Positions 33,762 to 41,603 of a stretch of DNA of 64,000 nt are shown piece by piece; position 1 is the first letter of the stretch; each line of letters begins with the position of its first letter. The notes below the pieces were generated by a model. The model saw nothing but the letters and a program-made list of their open reading frames with translations. It searched no databases and had not been told where the DNA came from. The translations under genes and the position numbers were made by a program. Origin of the DNA: Achromobacter spanius. GTDB taxonomy: Bacteria > Pseudomonadota > Gammaproteobacteria > Burkholderiales > Burkholderiaceae_B. The DNA lies in NCBI RefSeq assembly GCF_029637605.1, contig NZ_CP121261.1:5952001-6016000 (forward strand), written 5' to 3'.

Positions 33762-34979
33762 ATGAAATTGCACGCACGCGGGCTGGCCGCAGGCTTGTGT
33801 CTGGGCGCTTTATTGGTAAGCCAGGCGCAGGCGGCCGACAAGCCGCCAGTGAAGATCGGCATTCTGACGGATATGTCCGGCACCTACGCCGGGATGGGCG
33901 GGCCGGGTTCGGTGGCGGCGGCGCAATTGGCCATCGACGACTGCCTGGCCGCGGAATGCAAGGGCATGAAGATCGAACTGGTGTCCGCCGACAATCAGAA
34001 CAAGGCGGACGTGGGCGCCGCGAAAGCGCGTGAGTGGTTCGACCGCGATGGCGTGACGGCCATTGCCGACCTGACCAACTCGGCCGTGGCGCTGGCGGTG
34101 CAAGGCATTGCGCGCGAGAAAAACAAGGTGGTGATGTTCTCCGGCCCGGCCACCACCGCGCTGACGAACAAGGAGTGCTCGCCCGTCGGGTTCCATTGGA
34201 TGTTCGACACGTATTCGCAGTCCGCGGGCGGCGCCAAGGCGACCGTGCGGGCGGGCGGGAAGTCCTGGTACTTCATCACTGTGGACTATGCGTTTGGGCA
34301 CTCGCTGGAAGCGGATACGGCCAAGGCGGTGAAGGCGCTGGGCGGCACGGTTGCCGGCAACGTTCGGCATCCCTTGAACGCGCCGGATTTTGCGTCGTAC
34401 CTGTTGCAGGCGCAAAGCTCCAAGGCGCAGGTCGTGGCGCTGGCCAATGGCGGCCAGGACACCGTCAACGCGGTCAAGCAGGCGCGTGAATTCGGCATTG
34501 TTGAAGGCGGGCAGCGCCTGGTGTCCTTGTTGATCTTCCTGTCGGACCTGCGCGCCTTGGGCCTGGAGAATGCGCAAGGCTTGTCATACGTGGACGGCTT
34601 TTACTGGGACTACGACGATGCGTCGCGCCAATGGGCCGCGCGTTTCGAAAAGGCCTTCCGGGGCCTGAAGCCCACGATGACGCAGGCGGGCGTGTATTCC
34701 AGCGTGCTGCATTACCTGCGGGCGACCGCCGCCGCCGGCAGCACCGACGGCAAGGTCGTGGCCGACAAGATGCGTGAATTGCCCATCAAGGACCCGATCA
34801 TGCGCAATGCATCGATCCGCCCCGATGGCCGCGTGATCCACGACATGTACCTGTACGAAGTGAAGAAGCCCGCGGAATCCAAGGGCGGCTGGGACTATTC
34901 CAAGCTGGTGGCCACCATTCCGGCGGCCGAAGCCTTCCAGCCCCTTGCCGATTCAAGTTGCCCGCTGGTGAAGAAATAA
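33762..34979 (+). CDS. LivK-like ABC transporter substrate-binding protein
   Basis: A periplasmic receptor of 405 residues of the type I branched-chain amino-acid/amide group. The signal peptide ends near QAQAA; then comes VKIGILTDMSGTYAGMGGPGSVAAAQLAIDD, the usual start of these receptors. The spacing of KNKVVMFSGPATTALT and YFITVDYAFGHSLE also fits. No permease or ATPase genes adjoin it, so it is an orphan receptor. mmsA follows, so valine- or propionate-related compounds are possible ligands, though aromatic acids or amides are equally bound by this family. Confidence 0.9.
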   Translation: MKLHARGLAAGLCLGALLVSQAQAADKPPVKIGILTDMSGTYAGMGGPGSVAAAQLAIDDCLAAECKGMKIELVSADNQNKADVGAAKAREWFDRDGVTAIADLTNSAVALAVQGIAREKNKVVMFSGPATTALTNKECSPVGFHWMFDTYSQSAGGAKATVRAGGKSWYFITVDYAFGHSLEADTAKAVKALGGTVAGNVRHPLNAPDFASYLLQAQSSKAQVVALANGGQDTVNAVKQAREFGIVEGGQRLVSLLIFLSDLRALGLENAQGLSYVDGFYWDYDDASRQWAARFEKAFRGLKPTMTQAGVYSSVLHYLRATAAAGSTDGKVVADKMRELPIKDPIMRNASIRPDGRVIHDMYLYEVKKPAESKGGWDYSKLVATIPAAEAFQPLADSSCPLVKK

Positions 34980-35077
34980 GCCTGGCGCGCCGGCTGGGCC
35001 TCTGTCTGGCCGGTGCGCTGCAAGATCCAAGAACGCGGATTCCATCCGCATCGACTACGCAGTGTGAGGAGCATGAA

Positions 35078-36571
35078 ATGAGTGAAGTCCCCCGCGTTCC
35101 GCTATTGATCGGCGGCAAGCTCGTGCAGTCCAAATCCACCGAATGGCGCGACGTGATCAACCCCGCCACCCAGGAGGTCGTTGCCAAGGTGCCTTTCGCC
35201 ACGCGCGAAGAGCTGGACCTGGCTGTCTCCAACGCCAAAGAGGCCTTCAAGACCTGGCGCAACAGCGGGCAGGGCACGCGGATGCGCGTCATGCTGAAGT
35301 TCCAGGAACTGCTGCGTGCCAACACCGGCAAGCTGGCCGAGATGATCACGCGCGAACATGGCAAGACGCTGCCCGACGCCGAAGGCGAAATCGGGCGCGG
35401 CCTGGAAGTGGTTGAGCACGCCTGCTCGATCGCCAATCTGCAACTGGGCGAGTACGCCGAAAACGCCGCGTCCGGCATCGACGTCTACACCTTGATCCAG
35501 CCGCTGGGTGTTTGCGCGGGTATCACCGCGTTCAACTTCCCGGTGATGCTGCCTTGCTTCATGTTCCCGATTGCCGTGGCCTGCGGCAACAGCTTCGTGC
35601 TCAAGCCGTCCGAGCAGGATCCGACCGCGTCGCTGTTCCTGGCCCAATTGGCGCTGGAAGCCGGCCTGCCCCCCGGCGTGCTGAACGTGGTGCATGGCGG
35701 CCCCGACACGGCCAACGGCCTGTGCGAACACCCCGACATCAAGGCGGTGTCGTTCATTGGTTCGACCCGCGTGGGCACCGAGATCTACAACCGCGCATCG
35801 GCTGCGGGCAAGCGTTGCCAGTCGATGATGGGCGCCAAGAACCATTGCGTGATCCTGCCGGACGCGGACCCCGAAGTGGCGCTGAACCAACTGGTGGGCG
35901 CGGCTTTCGGCGCTGCCGGCCAGCGCTGCATGGCCTCGTCGGTGGCCGTGCTGGTGGGCGATGCCCGCAACTGGCTGCCCGATTTTGTCGAGCGTTCCAA
36001 GAAGCTCAAGGTCAATTCCGGCACCGACCGCGAAGCCGATCTGGGCCCGCTGGTGTCGCCCAATGCCAAGAAGCGCGTGGAAAGTTTGATCCAGAAGGGC
36101 GTGGACGAAGGCGCCAAGCTGCTGCTGGATGGCCGCAACCTGAAGGTGTCGGGATTTGAGCAAGGCAACTTCGTGGGCCCGACGATTTTTGACGGCGTCA
36201 ACGAAGACATGACCATCTACACCGAAGAAATTTTCGGACCGGTCTTGTGCTGCGTGGGTGTGGAAACGCTGGAAGATGCGGTCGCCTTTATCAACCGCAA
36301 TCCCAACGGCAACGGCGTTGCGCTGTTCACGCAGGATGGCGGCGCGGCGCGCTATTTCCAGAACAACATCGATGTGGGCCAGGTTGGCATCAACGTGCCG
36401 ATTCCCGTGCCGGTGGCGTGGTTCAGCTTCACGGGTTCGCGCGGCTCCAAGCTGGGCGACCTGGGCCCCAATGGCAAGCAGGCCGTGCAGTTCTGGACCC
36501 AGACCAAGACGGTAACTGCCCGCTGGTCGGCCCACGCCAAGACGGTGAACACCACGATCTCGATGCGCTGA
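35078..36571 (+). CDS. mmsA: Methylmalonate-semialdehyde dehydrogenase (acylating)
   Basis: MmsA oxidises methylmalonate semialdehyde (from valine) or malonate semialdehyde to propionyl-CoA or acetyl-CoA. The 497-residue product has ITAFNFPVMLPCFMFP near residue 150, the nucleotide loop SFIGSTRVG near residue 230, and the catalytic Cys in AAGQRCMASSVAVLVG near residue 285. The lack of the general-base Glu of ordinary aldehyde dehydrogenases fits the CoA-acylating type. TGAGGAG precedes ATG 35078. It links to prpE and acs further on through propionyl/acetyl-CoA. Confidence 0.94.
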   Translation: MSEVPRVPLLIGGKLVQSKSTEWRDVINPATQEVVAKVPFATREELDLAVSNAKEAFKTWRNSGQGTRMRVMLKFQELLRANTGKLAEMITREHGKTLPDAEGEIGRGLEVVEHACSIANLQLGEYAENAASGIDVYTLIQPLGVCAGITAFNFPVMLPCFMFPIAVACGNSFVLKPSEQDPTASLFLAQLALEAGLPPGVLNVVHGGPDTANGLCEHPDIKAVSFIGSTRVGTEIYNRASAAGKRCQSMMGAKNHCVILPDADPEVALNQLVGAAFGAAGQRCMASSVAVLVGDARNWLPDFVERSKKLKVNSGTDREADLGPLVSPNAKKRVESLIQKGVDEGAKLLLDGRNLKVSGFEQGNFVGPTIFDGVNEDMTIYTEEIFGPVLCCVGVETLEDAVAFINRNPNGNGVALFTQDGGAARYFQNNIDVGQVGINVPIPVPVAWFSFTGSRGSKLGDLGPNGKQAVQFWTQTKTVTARWSAHAKTVNTTISMR

Positions 36572-36577
36572 AAGAGG

Positions 36578-36627
36578 GGACGCCTTGCTCCTAAGCTTAT
36601 ATAAATAAGTCATATAGCGAGGCGTCC
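36578..36627 (+). other. Hairpin with AT-rich loop between mmsA and cysB
   Basis: GGACGCCTTGC (36578-36588) pairs with GCGAGGCGTCC (36617-36627) at 10 of 11 positions. The loop holds the motif AAGCTTATATAAATAA (36593-36608). TTATTACTT follows, so it may end the mmsA transcript weakly, or form part of the cysB control region. Confidence 0.55.
36593..36608. promoter_or_regulatory. AT-rich 16-bp motif upstream of cysB (copy 1)
   Basis: AAGCTTATATAAATAA lies 60-75 bases before the cysB ATG and just upstream of its TATAAT (36636-36641). A second copy with one mismatch lies before the DUF2325 gene on the other side of cysB. Confidence 0.5.
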
Positions 36628-36667
36628 TTATTACTTATAATTGGCCGATCTATCAGGGGCCAATTCA

Positions 36668-37612
36668 ATGAACCTCCAGCAATTTCGTTTTGTGCGTGAA
36701 ACCATCCGGCGCGACTTCAACCTGACCGAAGCCGCCCGGATGCTCTATACCTCGCAGCCTGGAGTCTCCAAGGCCATCATCGAATTCGAAGACGAGCTTG
36801 GCATCAAGATCTTCGAACGCCATGGCAAGCGCATCAAGGGTCTGACCAAGCCGGGCCTGGCCGTGTCGCAAGTGATCGACCGCATCATGCGCGAAGTCGA
36901 CAACCTGAAAAAAGTCAGCGATGAATTCGCCCGGCGCGACGAGGGCGGCCTGGTCATCGCCTGCACCCACACCCAGGCACGCTACCTGTTGCCCCGCGTG
37001 ATCCCCGCGTTCCGCAAGCAGTTTCCCAAAGTGCATTTGTCGCTGGCCGAAGGCAGCCCGGCGCAACTGGCGGAAATGGTCTTGCATGAGCAGGCCGATC
37101 TGGCGCTGGCCACCGAGTCCCTGGCGCTGACGCCCGGCCTGGCCACCTTGCCCGTCTATACCTGGGAGCACACCGTGGTGGTGCGCCCGGACCATCCCCT
37201 GGCAGAACTGACGTCCAGCGCCGCCAAGCGCCTGTCGCTGGCGCAACTGGCGGAGCATCCCATCGTGACCTACGACCGCGCGTTCACCGGCCGCAGCACC
37301 ATTGACGAGGTGTTCGCCAACCAGGGCATCCACCCCGACATCGTGCTGGAAGCCATTGACGCCGACGTGATCAAGACCTATGTGGACGTGGGGCTGGGTA
37401 TCGGCATCATCGCTGGCGTGGCCTATGACCCGCGCCGCGACTCAAACCTGGTCGGCCTGCCGGTGGGCCATCTGTTTGGCACCCACACGACGCGCGTGGG
37501 TGTGAAATCGGGCGTGTTCCTGCGCGACTACGTCTACACGTTCCTGGAAATGCTGGCGCCGGCGCTGACGCGCGCGGTTGTCGCCGAGGCCGTGCAAGGC
37601 GTGCCGAAATAG
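36668..37612 (+). CDS. cysB: CysB-family LysR-type regulator
   Basis: CysB activates sulfate assimilation and cysteine synthesis genes in response to N-acetylserine. The 314-residue product has the CysB-type start MNLQQFRFVRETIRRDFNLTEAA and helix-turn-helix LYTSQPGVSKAIIEFEDELG, plus IACTHTQARYLLPRVI, where Thr-Thr/His-Thr residues line the effector pocket. It could instead be the close paralogue Cbl. It has a TATAAT 27 bases upstream and a strong terminator behind it, so it is transcribed alone. Confidence 0.92.
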   Translation: MNLQQFRFVRETIRRDFNLTEAARMLYTSQPGVSKAIIEFEDELGIKIFERHGKRIKGLTKPGLAVSQVIDRIMREVDNLKKVSDEFARRDEGGLVIACTHTQARYLLPRVIPAFRKQFPKVHLSLAEGSPAQLAEMVLHEQADLALATESLALTPGLATLPVYTWEHTVVVRPDHPLAELTSSAAKRLSLAQLAEHPIVTYDRAFTGRSTIDEVFANQGIHPDIVLEAIDADVIKTYVDVGLGIGIIAGVAYDPRRDSNLVGLPVGHLFGTHTTRVGVKSGVFLRDYVYTFLEMLAPALTRAVVAEAVQGVPK

Positions 37613-37640
37613 GCGGGATACCGGTTCGCGATCCAATCAG

Positions 37641-37669
37641 CGCGGCGTCTTCGGACGCCGCGTTTTTTT
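37641..37669 (+). terminator. Rho-independent terminator after cysB
   Basis: CGCGGCGTC (37641-37649) and GACGCCGCG (37654-37662) form a perfect nine-base stem closed by a TTCG tetraloop, followed by seven T residues. Confidence 0.95.
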
Positions 37670-37756
37670 GCGCTGCCGGACAGGGCCGGCATGGCGCGAC
37701 CGGCCGGACAGCCGCGAGTTCCCTGGACGATAGCAAATCTCACTATCCCCTCGCAC

Positions 37757-37772
37757 AAGCTCATATAAATAA
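37757..37772. promoter_or_regulatory. AT-rich 16-bp motif upstream of the DUF2325 gene (copy 2)
   Basis: AAGCTCATATAAATAA matches the motif before cysB at 15 of 16 positions. Its centre is about 68 bases before the predicted transcription start, the usual place for a LysR-type activator site. Confidence 0.5.
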
Positions 37773-37798
37773 TTAAATAAGAACCGATCTCATTTAAG

Positions 37799-37827
37799 TT
37801 GACTAAAAAATAGGAATCATTATCATT
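37799..37827 (+). promoter_or_regulatory. Promoter with overlapping Fur box, DUF2325 gene
   Basis: TTGACT (37799-37804) and TATCAT (37821-37826) are 16 bases apart. A 19-base window at 37806-37824 ending in AATCATTATC matches the Fur consensus GATAATGATAATCATTATC at 14 of 19 positions and covers the spacer and -10, so iron-loaded Fur would block transcription. Confidence 0.7.
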
Positions 37828-37859
37828 ACATCCAGGCTCAACGACCAGTGAGGTTCATC

Positions 37860-38183
37860 ATGACGGCAGGACTCAGTGCAGTAGTGGTTGGGGCAGATCG
37901 ACTGGGTAATATTCCGGATCTGCTCAAAGGACACAATATTTCGATCACGCATCACATCAGCGGCCGTGATCCCTCGCATCAGAAGAAGACGCTACAACTG
38001 CCTTCGGGCACGCAATTGGTTATTTTGCTGACTGACTTCCTTGGCCACAACGTCATGAAGACCTTCCGCAACGCCGCGCAGCGTGGCGGCATCCGGGTCG
38101 TGGCTTGTCGCCGTTCGGTATGCAGCATGCAGCAAGCCCTGCAGCAATGCGGCCTGTGCCCGCGTGCAGGCACCGTGCACTGA
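37860..38183 (+). CDS. DUF2325 small protein, iron-regulated
   Basis: A 107-residue soluble protein. The N-terminal part, AVVVGADRLGNIPDLLKGHNI, and the central HQKKTLQLPSGTQLVILLTDFLGHNVMK are the DUF2325 pattern; no function is known for the family. The C-terminus has four Cys in the spacing CX4C-X8-CX2C (ACRRSVC ... QQCGLC), which could hold a metal or an iron-sulfur cluster. ATG 37860 is preferred over an in-frame GTG at 37848. A Fur box overlaps its promoter, and a possible CysB-type site lies upstream, pointing to a role in iron limitation. Confidence 0.85.
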   Translation: MTAGLSAVVVGADRLGNIPDLLKGHNISITHHISGRDPSHQKKTLQLPSGTQLVILLTDFLGHNVMKTFRNAAQRGGIRVVACRRSVCSMQQALQQCGLCPRAGTVH

Positions 38184-38260
38184 ATTCACGCGTAGTCGCT
38201 GGACCATAAAAACTGGGGAGGCCGAAACGGCCTGCGGCCCCCGAGCCGCGAAGAGCAATG

Positions 38261-38296
38261 AAAAACGCCGTCAGACCAAAGTCTGACGGCGTTTTG
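38261..38296. terminator. Bidirectional terminator
   Basis: CGCCGTCAGAC (38266-38276) pairs perfectly with GTCTGACGGCG (38281-38291) with loop CAAA. AAAAA precedes and TTTT follows, so it can end both the DUF2325 transcript and the convergent NlpC/P60 transcript. Confidence 0.92.
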
Positions 38297-38352
38297 CTTT
38301 TGGGGGATGGTGTTCCGGCAGTCGCTCGTGCGAGCATGCCGAAAGCAGGAAA

Positions 38353-39024
38353 TCAGTTGGCGGCGCGGGCCGAAGCCATCAAGGTATTGTCCAACCGGCG
38401 GGCACCGTTGTAGCGCTTGGTCCAGTAGGACAGGGTCATGCTTTCCACCCGCACGACGCCACCCGCGCTGGGCGAGTGTACAAAGCGGTCGTCGCCCAGG
38501 TAGATGCCTACGTGTGAATAGCGGCGGCCCATGGTGTTGAAGAAGACCAGGTCGCCAGCCTTCAATTCGTTCTTGGCGACCGAGACACCTTGTCGGGCCA
38601 TTTCGGCGGCGTTGCGCGGTAGCTTCAAGCCCAACGAGCGTTCAGCGGAATAGGAGACCAGGCCGCTGCAATCAAAACCGGTTTCGGGAGTGCTTCCGCC
38701 GAAGCGGTATCGGATGCCCAGGTAGTTCAGGGCTTCGCTGACCATGGCGTTGTCGCCGCTATTGGCGCCGGCGTTGCTGGCACTGCGACCTTGGCGATCG
38801 CGCTTGAATTTTTGTGTCACCAGCATGCCGATAGGGTCATCGGCGGTGGCGACCCATTCCATTTCGTACGGGTCAATCTCGGACGTATGGGCGGTTGACT
38901 TTTGCCCGGTGCCTGCACAACCTGCCAGACTCGCAACACATGCCATCAGCGCGAGCGTACGCAGACCGCGCTTTGCCTGGCCAGTGGATGAATTGAATCG
39001 CGCGAGTATGGAGTGTCGATGCAT
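38353..39024 (-). CDS. NlpC/P60 (C40) peptidoglycan hydrolase lipoprotein
   Basis: A 223-residue outer-membrane lipoprotein endopeptidase, probably cutting gamma-D-Glu-meso-DAP bonds. The N-terminus is basic and long, then ALMACVASLAGC ends in a lipobox. The NlpC/P60 domain covers about residues 92-205 with catalytic Cys in FDCSGLVSYS, His in YSHVGIYLGDD, and a third polar residue His in FVHSPSAGG. It is similar to Spr/MepS and NlpC. It is divergent from prpE across a 285-base gap. Confidence 0.93.
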   Translation of the reverse strand: MHRHSILARFNSSTGQAKRGLRTLALMACVASLAGCAGTGQKSTAHTSEIDPYEMEWVATADDPIGMLVTQKFKRDRQGRSASNAGANSGDNAMVSEALNYLGIRYRFGGSTPETGFDCSGLVSYSAERSLGLKLPRNAAEMARQGVSVAKNELKAGDLVFFNTMGRRYSHVGIYLGDDRFVHSPSAGGVVRVESMTLSYWTKRYNGARRLDNTLMASARAAN

Positions 39025-39142
39025 TCGCCTGGGTTGACCTGCTTTTCACAGCAAAAACCACGGAATTAGCCGTGGAATGGGCCGAAATGTCAGCAGAATC
39101 AACAATTATCTACAACTTCGCGGGGATTCTACCAAACTTTCA

Positions 39143-39167
39143 TTACTAATCAGTGCCAGATCAGTAA
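39143..39167. promoter_or_regulatory. Inverted repeat upstream of prpE, possible activator site
   Basis: TTACTAATC (39143-39151) and GATCAGTAA (39159-39167) are inverted repeats at eight of nine positions with a seven-base spacer. The site lies about 46 bases before a sigma-54-like -24 element. Confidence 0.45.
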
Positions 39168-39212
39168 CGGTTCCGTGCCGCGTGGACATCTGGAAGAATC
39201 TTTTTTGACTTG

Positions 39213-39228
39213 TGGCAAGCCTCGTGCA
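39213..39228 (+). promoter_or_regulatory. Sigma-54-like -24/-12 element of prpE
   Basis: TGGCAAG-CCTC-GTGCA agrees with the RpoN consensus TGGCACG-N4-TTGCW at all but two positions and keeps the exact GG-N10-GC spacing. The start would be near 39239, about 70 bases before the ATG. In Salmonella prp genes are sigma-54 dependent. Confidence 0.5.
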
Positions 39229-39309
39229 AGGTTTGCCTACCAAAATGACCGAAAGATTCGCAAGAAATCAATCCGCCTTAAGGCGTACGAACAATACCAG
39301 GAGACACAA

Positions 39310-41199
39310 ATGCAAAAAACTCGGGATTTCCATTACAGATCATTGCATGACCGGGATGCCTTCTGGCACGAGGAGGCGGGGCGCATCCACTGGGATACGC
39401 CTTTCAAGTCTGTCCTGGATTTCTCTCGGCCGCCATTCGCCAAGTGGTTCGTGGGCGGAACGACCAATCTTTGCTACAACGCGGTCGACAGATGGCTGCC
39501 GACCCAGGCTGAACACCCCGCGCTGATCTGGGTGTCCACCGAGGTGGAGCAAGAACGGACGTACACCCGGCAAGACGTTTACGAAGAGGTCAACGCGGCC
39601 GCCGCCATGCTTAAGGAGCTGGGTGTGGGGCGGGGCGACCGCGTGTTGCTGTACATGCCCATGGTGCCCGAAGCCGTGTTCACCATGTTGGCCTGTGCCC
39701 GGATCGGCGCGGTGCATTCGGTGGTGTTCGGCGGGTTTGCGTCCGTCAATCTGGCCCAGCGCATCGACGACGCCGCGCCCAAAGTCGTGGTGTGCACCGA
39801 TGGCGGGTCGCGCGGCGGCAAGGTGGTGCCATACAAGCCCTTGCTGGACAAGGCCTTGGGCCTGGCGAAGTCGCCGCCCGCGTCGGTGGTGGTGTTTGAC
39901 CGGGGGCTGGCGCCGTTCGAACCCGTGGCCGGACGTGACCTGGATTACGCCACCTTGCGCGAGCGCCACCGGGGCGCCCGGGTGCCGGTGCAGTGGCTGG
40001 AATCGTCCGAGCCCAGCTATATCCTTTACACCTCCGGCACCACCGGCAAGCCCAAGGGCGTGCAGCGCGACACGGGCGGCTATGCGGTAGCGCTGGCGTC
40101 GTCCATGGAATACCTGTTCAACGGCCGCGCGGGGGATACGTTTTTTTGCACCAGCGACATCGGCTGGGTGGTCGGCCATTCCTATATTGTTTACGGCCCC
40201 TTGATCGGCGGGCAGGCCACGGTGCTGTATGAAGGCACGCCGGTGCGCCCCGATGGCGCCATCCTGTGGAAGCTGGTGGAGCAGTTCGGCGTGAATACCT
40301 TGTTTTCCGCGCCCACCGCCGTGCGGGTGCTCAAGCGGCAGGACCCCGCGCTGCTCAAGCGCCATGACCTGTCCAGCCTGCGCGCGGTGTATCTGGCCGG
40401 TGAACCCTTGGACGAGCCGACCGCCACCTGGATTTCAGAAGGGCTGGGCAAACCCATCATCGACAACTACTGGCAGACCGAGTCCGGCTGGCCGATCCTG
40501 TCCGCGCAGCCCGGTGTTGAAAACGTGCCGACCCGATTCGGCAGCCCGTCTTTTCCGGTCTACGGCTTTGACGCGCGCATCGTCAGCGAGGCCACGGGCG
40601 AAGATCTGGGGCCGGACGAAAAAGGCGTGGTCGCGATCGTGCCGCCGCTGCCTCCCGGCGCCATGTCCACGATCTGGGGCGACGACGCGCGTTTCGTACA
40701 AACGTATTTCACGTCGATTCCCGGACGGCAGGTGTATTCCACGTTCGATTGGGGGCGGGTGGATGCGGACGGATACTGGTTCATCCTGGGCCGTACCGAC
40801 GACGTGATCAATGTGGCCGGTCACCGTCTTGGCACCCGCGAGATCGAGGAATCCGTCAACAGCCACAGCGGCATTGCCGAATGCGCGGTGGTGGGCGTGG
40901 CGGATGCGTTGAAGGGCCAGGTGGCCATGGCGTTCGCCGTGCTGAAGAATCCCGCCGGGGCCGAGACGCCCGACGGGGCAAAGCAGCTGGAAGGCGATAT
41001 CATGCGGCTGGTGGAAGATCAGTTGGGAGCGGTGGCAAGACCCGCCAGGATCCGGTTCGTGGGCGCTTTGCCCAAGACCCGTTCAGGCAAGGTGTTGCGC
41101 CGTGCGATCGTCGCAGTATGCGAAGGCCGCGATCCCGGAGACCTGACGACCATTGAAGACCCATCCGCCCTGGAACAGATCAAGGAGTCGTTGCAATGA
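39310..41199 (+). CDS. prpE: Propionyl-CoA synthetase (PrpE)
   Basis: PrpE activates propionate with ATP to propionyl-CoA through an acyl-adenylate. The 629-residue product matches PrpE rather than Acs: a start with FHYRSLHDRDAFWHEEAGRIHW, the P-loop-like [18 protein letters not shown], the adenylate motif DNYWQTESGWPI, and the acetylatable Lys in KTRSGKVLRRAI. ATG 39310 follows GGAGA at good spacing. The next gene overlaps it as ATGA. A sigma-54-like promoter precedes it. Confidence 0.92.
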   Translation: MQKTRDFHYRSLHDRDAFWHEEAGRIHWDTPFKSVLDFSRPPFAKWFVGGTTNLCYNAVDRWLPTQAEHPALIWVSTEVEQERTYTRQDVYEEVNAAAAMLKELGVGRGDRVLLYMPMVPEAVFTMLACARIGAVHSVVFGGFASVNLAQRIDDAAPKVVVCTDGGSRGGKVVPYKPLLDKALGLAKSPPASVVVFDRGLAPFEPVAGRDLDYATLRERHRGARVPVQWLESSEPSYILYTSGTTGKPKGVQRDTGGYAVALASSMEYLFNGRAGDTFFCTSDIGWVVGHSYIVYGPLIGGQATVLYEGTPVRPDGAILWKLVEQFGVNTLFSAPTAVRVLKRQDPALLKRHDLSSLRAVYLAGEPLDEPTATWISEGLGKPIIDNYWQTESGWPILSAQPGVENVPTRFGSPSFPVYGFDARIVSEATGEDLGPDEKGVVAIVPPLPPGAMSTIWGDDARFVQTYFTSIPGRQVYSTFDWGRVDADGYWFILGRTDDVINVAGHRLGTREIEESVNSHSGIAECAVVGVADALKGQVAMAFAVLKNPAGAETPDGAKQLEGDIMRLVEDQLGAVARPARIRFVGALPKTRSGKVLRRAIVAVCEGRDPGDLTTIEDPSALEQIKESLQ

Positions 41200-41603
41200 A
41201 TACCAAACCCGTGCTGAGCGCCGAAGACGTCAAGAAGATCCTCGCCGCGGCCGAAGCACACGCCGTGCAGAACAAGTGGGCCGTGACCATCTCGGTGGTC
41301 GATGACGGCGGCCACCTGCTTGGCATGCTGCGTCTGGATGACGCGGCCCCCATCTCGGCGCACATCGCGCCCGCCAAGGCCAAGACCGCCGCGCTGGGCC
41401 GCCGCGAATCGCGCATCTACGAAGAGATGATCAACAACGGTCGCGTGTCGTTCCTGTCGGCGCCGCTGATCGAAGGCATGCTGGAAGGCGGCGTGCCGGT
41501 CACCGTCAACGGCCATGTGGTTGGCGCCGTCGGCGTGTCGGGCGTGAAGTCGACCGAAGACGTGCTGATCGCGCAAGCAGGCATTGCCGCGCTGGGCCTG
41601 TGA
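41196..41603 (+). CDS. GlcG/HbpS-like haem-binding protein
   Basis: A 135-residue protein of the GlcG/HbpS (DUF336) family. The sequence runs from LSAEDVKKILAAAEAHAVQNKWAVT through APAKAKTAALGRRESR to the glycine-rich GAVGVSGVKSTEDVLIAQAGIAAL, all conserved. HbpS in Streptomyces binds haem and senses redox stress, and GlcG is found with glycolate oxidase, but the common function is unresolved. Four-base overlaps with prpE and with the transporter gene show a translationally coupled three-gene operon. Confidence 0.88.
   Translation: MNTKPVLSAEDVKKILAAAEAHAVQNKWAVTISVVDDGGHLLGMLRLDDAAPISAHIAPAKAKTAALGRRESRIYEEMINNGRVSFLSAPLIEGMLEGGVPVTVNGHVVGAVGVSGVKSTEDVLIAQAGIAALGL

Noticed and set aside
33548..33883. 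Upstream extension of the LysR gene
   Set aside because: It would run through the operator and promoter region; GTG 33547 has a proper ribosome site and a family-like start.
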